From Spirosoma fluviale (GTDB lineage: Bacteria > Bacteroidota > Bacteroidia > Cytophagales > Spirosomataceae), in the NCBI GenBank assembly GCA_945906915.1, contig CAMDSI010000010.1, forward strand, positions 1 to 22,680: DNA of 22,680 bases, written 5' to 3'. A program made the translations under genes and the position numbers. Each line of letters starts with the position of its first letter. Positions within the stretch are counted from its first letter, which is position 1. Below, piece after piece: positions 17,133-22,680 of the stretch. The notes beneath the pieces were generated by a model. That model was not told the origin of the DNA, made no database searches, and saw only the letters and a program-made list of their open reading frames with translations.

Positions 17133-17900
17133 TTAATCTCGAATACAACGAATAGAAAATCCAGCATCCTTATCGTTGTTTGTAATTTGATTATAAGTCT
17201 GTGTGGTTTGAATGGTTAATCCTTTTGCATAATTGACATCACTGTAATTTGAGCTCCAATAGGTGAAATAAGTACCTCTATTAGTTATTAAACCACTTCC
17301 TTGTGATAAAAATCCGGCAGCATGCATTTTTAGTGCTCCCGCATAGGCCTGTGCTCTCAAGTTCGTGCTATTCACGTTTGTCCATTCAGTAAGTGTTGGT
17401 ATTCTCCATCCTGACCCTAATTCAATAGTACAAGGGTCTGTTGTTGCACCCCAATTCACGGTTTCTGTATTAGAGTTTGTTGAAGGGAATGTAGGTGATG
17501 TAGACGTTCCGTTATTTTTATAGCCTCTTTTCTTATTGAATTGCCAATACCATCCAGCTGAAGCTTCCGTGGCATCTGTCTCAGATATAGCTTGATTTGT
17601 AGAACCTAAGTTTTTGGTAATCCAGCATTTTTCGGACCCACTGAGTGATGATTTAACCGTGCCATAGGTAACGGTTTTGTTTTCTGCGGCCACCCCGTTG
17701 GTGGTCACATGTACTATGGTAAGTGAATTTCCACAAATAAAAGTATGTGTTTTTTTACCAAAGCGTTCAAGGCCCTTACCACTACCCATTTTTCCACTAA
17801 AATCTATATAAAGAGAAGGATTCGTATTCCTGAAACCAGATTTAGTCAATTGAGAAAAACTCAAAAACGGAATAAAAAGAAGAAAGAATAAAATTCTCAT
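17133..17900 (-). CDS. FISUMP-domain (Fibrobacter succinogenes major paralogous domain) secreted protein
   Basis: I start at the ATG at 17900, 4 bp after the fibre gene stop, because it opens a signal peptide (MRILFFLLFIPFLSFSQ) and gives 255 residues; a further-upstream ATG at 17942 would overlap the fibre gene and spoil the signal. The mature protein begins with a short region containing FICGNSLTIVH and TVTYGTV. The FISUMP domain (PF09603) follows: CWITKNLGS, AGWYWQFNKKRGY, GSGWRIPTLTEW, YWSSN and the diagnostic ending AGFSIRCIRD. Cysteines are C56, C92, C157 and C252, enough for two disulfides. FISUMP proteins are surface or secreted proteins of unknown precise role. Location directly behind a fibre gene suggests a tip, cap or binding partner (inference). 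Confidence 0.9.
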   Translation of the reverse strand: MRILFFLLFIPFLSFSQLTKSGFRNTNPSLYIDFSGKMGSGKGLERFGKKTHTFICGNSLTIVHVTTNGVAAENKTVTYGTVKSSLSGSEKCWITKNLGSTNQAISETDATEASAGWYWQFNKKRGYKNNGTSTSPTFPSTNSNTETVNWGATTDPCTIELGSGWRIPTLTEWTNVNSTNLRAQAYAGALKMHAAGFLSQGSGLITNRGTYFTYWSSNYSDVNYAKGLTIQTTQTYNQITNNDKDAGFSIRCIRD

Positions 17901-17904
17901 CGTT

Positions 17905-20900
17905 TTAGTAGAAGTAATCAATTTGAATACGATCTCCAGCAATCAATGCATAGGCATCATTATTAGCGGGAATGTAGGTGAATGTTGTTCCTGAAAGACT
18001 AAAAGCTGTCTTTGATATTCTAACTCCATTTATAAATAGTTTTAAAAGGGAAGTGCTCGATTTAGTCTGAGTTAAGTTAAATAGTGTTTGACCTACCGTT
18101 GCGGCATACTCATCTGATATGTCTCTAACTAAACTATAGTCTGTCCCGATTACGGCAGCTGTCATGGCTAATATTCCATTGCTTTTCATTATTCCCGTTA
18201 AGTTCGAAACCCCTGTGCCTCCATTAGCTACGGCTAACGTTCCTATAACACCAGTTGATAAGGGTAACCCTGTCAAATGGGTGGCTAATCCAGAGGTAGG
18301 AGTTCCTAGGACTGGCGATGTGAAGGTAGGAGAGGTTAAGGTTTTATTAGTCATTGTCTCAATGCCAGTTAAACTAACTTTTAAATTTAAGGCAGTCTGA
18401 GTTACTGTACTTATTGGTTTTAATAAATCCGTTGTATTGTCAATATTTCCAAGACCAACCATTGTTTTCGAGATTCCTGACACCGAACCTGTGAAAGTAG
18501 GGGAAGCAATTGGCGCTTTTAAATTCACATCGGTGATATCCGCTTTTAAGGCTACTTCTGTTGTATTTGCTTTTAAATTGAGGGCGGTAATGGTCGCTTT
18601 TAAATCAAGCGCCGTTTGTGTTGCCGTACTAATGGGTTTCAATAAATCTGTTGTATTATCAACATTGCCAAGACTCACCATAGTTTTTGAGATTCCCGAA
18701 ACTGAGCCTGTGAAAGTAGGGGAGTCGATTGGTGCCTTTAACGCCAAGGAAGTATTACTTGCTTTCGTATCTAAGGCAGTTTGAGTAGCGGTACTGATGG
18801 GCTTTAATAAATCGCTCGTGTTGTTGACATTCCCTAAGCCTACTTTAGTTGGGCTGATTCCAGAGGCAACTTTAGCATCGGTAATAGCAGCGCTAGCAAT
18901 TTCAGGACTCGCCGCAGTCCCAGTTAAATCACCAGCTAATCTAATTTTTCCATTCACTAATGAAGTGGCATCTGGCGTTTTTGAATCATCAACATAAGCC
19001 TTGTTGACCGCATCCGTGGATAAACTGGGTTGATCAGTTAAAGTTATTTTCTTTCCAGTTGGGAAAAGTAAGTTGCCTTGCATCGTACTTCCTGCTAATT
19101 GAACATAACGGGCATCTGTGGTACCTACATTATTTGTAATCTCATTCCAACTAGTACTTACAAAAATAAAGGTTCGGCCATTATTGGAGCCAGTGGGGTC
19201 GCCAGACACGATAAATATATCCCCTTCTACCGGTGGACTACTCGTAGTAAATGATCCGCCATTATATAGCCCTGTATAATTTCGTCCTAGTGAAATAGCA
19301 ATCTCTCCGGCAGCATTAGGCAAAACTCCATTCACCTTTTTAACGGATCCTTTTAAGTCTAAGGCTGTTTGGGTTGCAATACTAATCGGCTTATTTGCAT
19401 CTGTTGTATTGTTCACATTGCCTAAGCCCACCATTGTTGCAGTTATTCCGCTTACGGTTCCTGTGAAGCTTGGCGATAAAACAGGAGCCTTTAGTGCTAA
19501 ACTAATACTTACATCGGAGGAATTGGCCTTCAGGTCTAAAGCTGTTAATGTAGCCGAACTAATGGGTTTATTCGCGTCACTTGTATTATTGACATTAGCA
19601 AGCCCCACCATGGTTGCATCGATGCCTGAAACGGTGCCTGTAAAGGTAGGTGATGCGATAGGCGCCTTTAAATTCAAATCAGTAATATCTGCCTTTAACG
19701 CTAGATCGGTTGAGTTTGCTTTTAAGTCCAAAGCTGTATTAGACGCTTTCAAATCCAGAGCTGTTTGTGTTTCCGTGCTGATGGGTTTAGAAAGATCAGC
19801 AGTATTATTTACTAAACCCAGTCCTACCATCACTGCATTAATACCCGAAACGGTACCTGTAAACGTAGGGGAGGCGATGGGAGCTTTTAAATTCAAATCC
19901 GATAGATCCGCTTTCAACGCAAGATCGCTTGTGTTCGCTTTCAGGTTGACAGAAGAAATACTAGACTTTAAATCTAAGGCAGTTTGTGTGGCAGCGCTGA
20001 TGGGTTTCGCGGCATCAGAAGTATTATCCACATTAGCTAATCCCACCTTTGATGCGCTGATTCCTGCGGCCATTTTGGCATTTGTGATAACTCCTATTGC
20101 AATTTCAGGACTTGCTGCGGTTCCTGTTAAGTCACCCGAAAGTCTGATTTTACCATTTATTAATGAGGTTGCATCCAATGTCTTCGCCCCGTCGACATAA
20201 TCTTTATTCGCCGCATCAGTGGAAGAGGTAGGTAAGTCAGTGAGCGTGACTTTTTTACCCGAAGGAAAAATTAAATCGCCTTGCATGGTATTTCCTGCTA
20301 ATTGTACATATCTCGCATCAGTTGTACCGATATTGTTTGTTATTTCGTTCCAAACCATATCAACATAGATAAATGTTCGACCATTATTAGCACCATCTGG
20401 GTCAGCAGAAACAATGAAAACATCCCCATCAACAGCAGCCGCTTTAGTTATAAAAACTCCCGCATTAAATACTCCTGTGTAATTTTTACCTAGCGTAATC
20501 GGGAAATCTCCATTAGCGTCAGGCGAAATACCATTGACATTTTTAACGGTTCCTTTTAGGTCCAAAGCCGTTTGAGTGGCTGTACTGATTGGTTTATTTA
20601 GGTCTGAGGTATTATTGACTAGATCTAGTCCCACTTTTGCAGGATTAATGCCAAAGGCAATTTTTTTATCCACCACACTAGAATCTTTCAGCTTAGCACT
20701 AAGAATTGCCCCATTGATTATTTTTTCAGAGGTAATTGCATTTTCCTTAATTATTGGAGCTGTTGCTAAACCTGCAAGATCACCTGATAATTTTATTTTT
20801 CCAGGAATAATATCAGATGCCAAGGGGACATCATTTGAAATTATTTGGTCTATCTGATTCTTTATTTCTAAACGTAAAGCGGCTAAATCTGATTGATTCA

Positions 20901-21384
20901 AAAGGCCTGCATCGTTTTGAAAATAGGATAATTTAGTAGGTGTCCCCTGTACATTTAGGTAATCAACAGACTTTGCATAGAGCGCATAAGGGCTATATTG
21001 GAGTGTCGAGCGACTAATTTCAATGAAACTTGTGGCTGAAGCGAATTTTACTTCCACCTGAAGTACTTTTAGGGTATCATTCCATAAAATTTCATCAAAT
21101 GATTTCGGCGTAATTTTTAGTCCTTTCCCGATAGTGGCATTGATTAAACCATACGCATCCGTTTGGGTTGTTTGGGTCTCTTGGTAATCGAGGCGAGATC
21201 CTGTCAAAAGGCTAAATTTTAATTGAATAGTAGCCTGGGCAAGTGCTTGACCCGTATAGTTATTTCCCGGCATCGAAATAGGATTGGGGTCTAGAATTAC
21301 TGCTTGGTAATTAATGCCTGTTTTTTGGCCAAAAGAATAAAGGGAAATCCCTATAAATAGGATTGTGTAGATGAATTTATTCAT
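17905..21384 (-). CDS. Large repetitive surface-fibre protein, phage tail-fibre-like
   Basis: The 1159-residue protein has a signal peptide (MNKFIYTILFIGISLYSFGQ) and an N-terminal domain (about 21-140, KTGINYQAVI... YSPYALYA) found in many Bacteroidota fibre-like proteins. From about 190 to 1005 it is repetitive: eight 27-residue units of the type VGLGNVNNTSD..KPIS.ATQTALDLK, five APIASPTFTGTVSGI units and two copies of a long globular insert. A classic tail-fibre-like stretch (SPTFTSPVLGTPTSGLA... ANGGTG) lies at 1018-1060, and a C-terminal domain (about 1085-1159) ends in DRIQIDYFY. No cysteine was seen. It probably forms an extended, perhaps trimeric fibre. No type IX sorting domain or LPXTG-like anchor is visible. 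It starts 2 bp after the barrel-like gene. Confidence 0.87.
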   Translation of the reverse strand: MNKFIYTILFIGISLYSFGQKTGINYQAVILDPNPISMPGNNYTGQALAQATIQLKFSLLTGSRLDYQETQTTQTDAYGLINATIGKGLKITPKSFDEILWNDTLKVLQVEVKFASATSFIEISRSTLQYSPYALYAKSVDYLNVQGTPTKLSYFQNDAGLLNQSDLAALRLEIKNQIDQIISNDVPLASDIIPGKIKLSGDLAGLATAPIIKENAITSEKIINGAILSAKLKDSSVVDKKIAFGINPAKVGLDLVNNTSDLNKPISTATQTALDLKGTVKNVNGISPDANGDFPITLGKNYTGVFNAGVFITKAAAVDGDVFIVSADPDGANNGRTFIYVDMVWNEITNNIGTTDARYVQLAGNTMQGDLIFPSGKKVTLTDLPTSSTDAANKDYVDGAKTLDATSLINGKIRLSGDLTGTAASPEIAIGVITNAKMAAGISASKVGLANVDNTSDAAKPISAATQTALDLKSSISSVNLKANTSDLALKADLSDLNLKAPIASPTFTGTVSGINAVMVGLGLVNNTADLSKPISTETQTALDLKASNTALDLKANSTDLALKADITDLNLKAPIASPTFTGTVSGIDATMVGLANVNNTSDANKPISSATLTALDLKANSSDVSISLALKAPVLSPSFTGTVSGITATMVGLGNVNNTTDANKPISIATQTALDLKGSVKKVNGVLPNAAGEIAISLGRNYTGLYNGGSFTTSSPPVEGDIFIVSGDPTGSNNGRTFIFVSTSWNEITNNVGTTDARYVQLAGSTMQGNLLFPTGKKITLTDQPSLSTDAVNKAYVDDSKTPDATSLVNGKIRLAGDLTGTAASPEIASAAITDAKVASGISPTKVGLGNVNNTSDLLKPISTATQTALDTKASNTSLALKAPIDSPTFTGSVSGISKTMVSLGNVDNTTDLLKPISTATQTALDLKATITALNLKANTTEVALKADITDVNLKAPIASPTFTGSVSGISKTMVGLGNIDNTTDLLKPISTVTQTALNLKVSLTGIETMTNKTLTSPTFTSPVLGTPTSGLATHLTGLPLSTGVIGTLAVANGGTGVSNLTGIMKSNGILAMTAAVIGTDYSLVRDISDEYAATVGQTLFNLTQTKSSTSLLKLFINGVRISKTAFSLSGTTFTYIPANNDAYALIAGDRIQIDYFY
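18748..19431 (-). repeat. Long duplicated module, copy 2 (fibre residues 652-879)
   Basis: This is the second copy of the module at 19951-20634, with VKKVNG, LGRNYTG, GDIFIVSGDPTG, NNGRTFIFV, WNEITNN, GTTDARYVQLAG, VNKAYVD and GKIRLAGDLTGTAASPEIA. Third codon positions differ in many places from copy 1 (compare the WNEITNN codons around 19121-19150 with 20324-20353). It is therefore not a recent duplication or an assembly artefact. Confidence 0.9.
19951..20634 (-). repeat. Long duplicated module, copy 1 (fibre residues 251-478)
   Basis: This copy contains the landmarks VKNVNG, LGKNYTG, GDVFIVSADPDG, NNGRTFIYV, WNEITNN, GTTDARYVQLAG, ANKDYVD, and GKIRLSGDLTGTAASPEIA. Each recurs 401 residues (1203 bp) later in copy 2 without apparent length change. 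The part between the flanking 27-residue units (about 280-445) reads as a compact domain placed between fibrous repeats. Confidence 0.9.
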
Positions 21385-21386
21385 GG

Positions 21387-22061
21387 CTATTTAAGGGGAG
21401 AATATTGTATGCCAAATCCGAATGACATCGGATTTATCGCGAAATCGCTACCATCTTGTTGAATACTATTTAGCTGCCAAGAATGGGAGAGGTAGGCAAA
21501 AAGGACCGTTTGAGAATTCACTTGTTTCGCAAGTTTTACTTCGCCTCCCAATTGGAACAGGATACGATCAAATTGTTTGTTTGCTTGTAAGTTAAATAGT
21601 TGATTTCCCATCTTTTGGGATCCTATAAGTAATTTATGTAGTTGAATTAGGCTTCCGTATTGAAGGCTATATCCGCGACCTAATCTTGATTTCATGCTAA
21701 TTCCTACTGGGAGTCCCACATAAGTAGCGGAGTAGGAGAAGGGTATATTTTGTGTTTCTCCCAATGAATTAAATTGGTTGATTGAGAGGCCAACTTGGTA
21801 ATCTAATTTTCGTAAAAAATGGCTGTGTGTTTTAGCGGAATCTATTAATCGATTTAACCGTTGAACGGAAAGATGTAAACCTGCATCAGGTTGAAAGGAA
21901 TTCTGTGCTATCCCAGATGGGCTTAGGTAGTTAAAATGGGAGGAATTAATCCCCATCTGGTAATTCCAATCTTGAGCCGCAGAAGTAAGCGAACTCAAAA
22001 TTGAAATTAAACAGAATAGGAGAAACGTAAATAGTGGGGTTAGGTATTTTATTGTATGCAT
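21387..22061 (-). CDS. Small outer-membrane beta-barrel-like protein
   Basis: The 224-residue protein has a signal peptide ending near TSAAQ (residue about 30). The rest alternates polar and hydrophobic residues with repeated aromatic and glycine positions, for example YVGLPVGISMKSRLG and SFGFGIQYSPLK at the C-terminus, as expected for an outer-membrane beta-barrel of eight to ten strands. I do not recognise a named family with certainty; it loosely resembles the small porin-like proteins of Bacteroidota, and a distant PorP/SprF relation is possible but unproven. It is the first gene of the minus-strand operon, with the fibre gene starting 2 bp after its stop, so a role in anchoring or exporting the fibre is a reasonable inference. 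Confidence 0.65.
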   Translation of the reverse strand: MHTIKYLTPLFTFLLFCLISILSSLTSAAQDWNYQMGINSSHFNYLSPSGIAQNSFQPDAGLHLSVQRLNRLIDSAKTHSHFLRKLDYQVGLSINQFNSLGETQNIPFSYSATYVGLPVGISMKSRLGRGYSLQYGSLIQLHKLLIGSQKMGNQLFNLQANKQFDRILFQLGGEVKLAKQVNSQTVLFAYLSHSWQLNSIQQDGSDFAINPMSFGFGIQYSPLK

Positions 22062-22075
22062 GTCTTAGTGGTAGT

Positions 22076-22091
22076 GCATTCTTTGGAATGC
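22076..22091 (-). promoter_or_regulatory. Short hairpin in the probable leader of the fibre operon
   Basis: GCATTC (22076-22081) and GAATGC (22086-22091) are inverted copies around a four-base loop. They lie 14 bp before the ATG of the barrel-like gene. A six-base-pair hairpin this close to the start could affect translation, or could be a small operator. No matching TAnnTTTG box was found on the minus strand nearby. Confidence 0.3.
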
Positions 22092-22141
22092 CTCAGCAAG
22101 CTACATAAAAGGTTTTTAAATGAACGGTGTAGAAATTATCA

Positions 22142-22234
22142 ATTAACTGGTTAATAGCTGTTAACGTCTTTTTGAGAGTATATAGAGCGAATTGGTATAA
22201 TGTTAAAATGTTAAATTATCAGTAAACTGATAAT
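22142..22234. promoter_or_regulatory. Two palindromes in the divergent intergenic region
   Basis: ATTAACTGGTTAAT at 22142-22155 has 6-bp arms. A second palindrome at 22215-22234 has perfect 9-bp arms (ATTATCAGT and ACTGATAAT) around AA. Both lie in the 266-bp gap between the fibre operon (-) and the nagB-like gene (+), where operators for either direction would be expected. A run of T does not follow either arm closely enough for a normal terminator. The regulator is unknown. Confidence 0.4.
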
Positions 22235-22327
22235 CTCATTTTTCGATTAGGATAAGCTATTAATTAATTACATAATCCTAAAAATGTTCTATTTTTTATT
22301 TGGTATATTGCCACCTAAATTATTAAA

Positions 22328-22680
22328 ATGAAAATTACCTATTTAGAGAATTATGCCGCTTTAAGTGAAAAAGCAGCTCATTTGATTGCATCTGAAGTGC
22401 AGGAAAATCCTACTTTATTATTTTGTGCAGCCACTGGTGGAAGTCCTACAGGAATGTATGCTGAAATGACTAAGGATAAAGCAATTTATGCCCAAATGCG
22501 CGTAATTAAGATGGATGAATGGGGTATTATTCCCTTAAGTCACCCTGATTCTTGTGAATCTTATCTAATCAAACACTTGTTAGGACCACTAGAAATAGCT
22601 GACGAAAGATACACGACTTTCGATACGGCACCCGAATTAGTGGAAGCTGAATGTGCACGTTTAAGCCAATTTATCAAGGC
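22328..22680 (+). CDS. nagB: Glucosamine-6-phosphate deaminase / galactosamine-6-phosphate isomerase family protein, 5' part
   Basis: This gene runs off the right edge; 117 codons are visible from the ATG at 22328. The translated part shows the phosphate-binding LLFCAATGGSPTGMYAEM segment and then VIKMDEWGIIPLSHPDSCESYL, the substrate-loop region with the conserved D-E pair of the NagB family. The family converts an amino-sugar 6-phosphate to a ketose 6-phosphate and ammonia. The DEWG and CESYL wording recalls galactosamine-6-phosphate isomerases as well as NagB, so the exact substrate is open. It is divergent from the fibre operon and probably unrelated to it. No clear Bacteroidota promoter box was found upstream. 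Confidence 0.8.
   Translation, partial: MKITYLENYAALSEKAAHLIASEVQENPTLLFCAATGGSPTGMYAEMTKDKAIYAQMRVIKMDEWGIIPLSHPDSCESYLIKHLLGPLEIADERYTTFDTAPELVEAECARLSQFIK

Larger units (their letters stand above)
18379..20634 (-). repeat. Eight-copy 27-residue coding repeat in the fibre gene
   Basis: The repeat has the core V-G-L-x-x-V-[ND]-N-T-[ST]-D-x-x-K-P-I-S and ends in T-A-L-D-L-K. Copies begin at fibre residues 251, 447, 520, 593, 652, 848, 903 and 976. Between several of them stand APIASPTFTG-type units (residues 501, 574, 633, 884, 957). The protein repeats are strongly conserved while third codon positions vary, so the array looks old and under selection. Confidence 0.9.

Noticed and set aside
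17901..17942. Upstream ATG extending the FISUMP protein by 14 residues
   Set aside because: It overlaps the fibre gene end and precedes a clean signal peptide starting at 17900.
20302..20493. Plus-strand 63-codon frame opposite fibre module 1
   Set aside because: It is antisense to a conserved part of the fibre and has no counterpart opposite module 2, as expected of a chance frame.
18164..20857. Several plus-strand open frames of up to 263 codons opposite the fibre gene
   Set aside because: They are the antisense reading of the fibre repeats. The same short motifs recur at the repeat spacing, and there is no start context, promoter or family resemblance.
17905..21384. Idea that the fibre gene marks a prophage or tailocin
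   Set aside because: The repeats resemble tail fibres, but the protein has a signal peptide and a Bacteroidota surface-protein N-terminus, and no capsid, baseplate, sheath, lysis or integrase genes are nearby.

Overview
The window looks like chromosome from a member of the Bacteroidota, most likely a Cytophagales-type environmental bacterium (an inference, not a species call). The supporting signs are a FISUMP-domain protein, a DUF1080 protein, a surface fibre with the Bacteroidota N-terminal 'GINYQAV' domain, absent or weak Shine-Dalgarno sites, one promoter of the Bacteroidota form TTG-N18-TAnnTTTG, and moderately AT-rich DNA. No tRNA, rRNA, CRISPR array, insertion sequence or phage integration module was seen.

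Positions 1-4463 (+). The window opens in the last 55 codons of a probable L-rhamnose isomerase. An FGGY sugar kinase and lutA, lutB and lutC follow, all touching or overlapping. This looks like the distal part of a deoxy-sugar (rhamnose or fucose type) operon in which the lactate made from lactaldehyde is oxidised to pyruvate by LutABC. A small secreted glucosaminidase follows, apparently with its own promoter overlapping the lutC stop codon.

Positions 4534-13200 (+). Five genes are packed with gaps of 0-4 bp or a 4-bp overlap: a Tat-exported Gfo/Idh/MocA oxidoreductase, an exported protein with two DUF1080 (3-keto-glycoside hydrolase-type) domains, a two-subunit molybdenum hydroxylase (2Fe-2S subunit and Tat-exported Mo-binding subunit), and an integral-membrane acyltransferase. 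A membrane-anchored AraC-type regulator lies 65 bp downstream and ends at a strong terminator. The set suggests periplasmic oxidative attack on a glycoside plus oxidation of an aldehyde or N-heterocycle. The substrate is unknown.

Positions 13389-22061 (-). Seven genes read leftward: a small outer-membrane barrel-like protein, an 1159-residue repetitive fibre protein resembling phage tail fibres, a FISUMP protein, a TlpA-like thioredoxin, a lipoprotein membrane-fusion protein, an FtsX/LolE-type permease and its ATPase. This is the best candidate in the window for an undescribed system: a surface fibre encoded together with a dedicated MacAB-like envelope transporter and a thiol-redox protein. 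Neither the fibre nor the FISUMP protein carries a recognisable type IX sorting domain.

Positions 22062-22680. A 266-bp intergenic region rich in short palindromes separates this operon from a divergent glucosamine-6-phosphate deaminase family gene that runs off the window.
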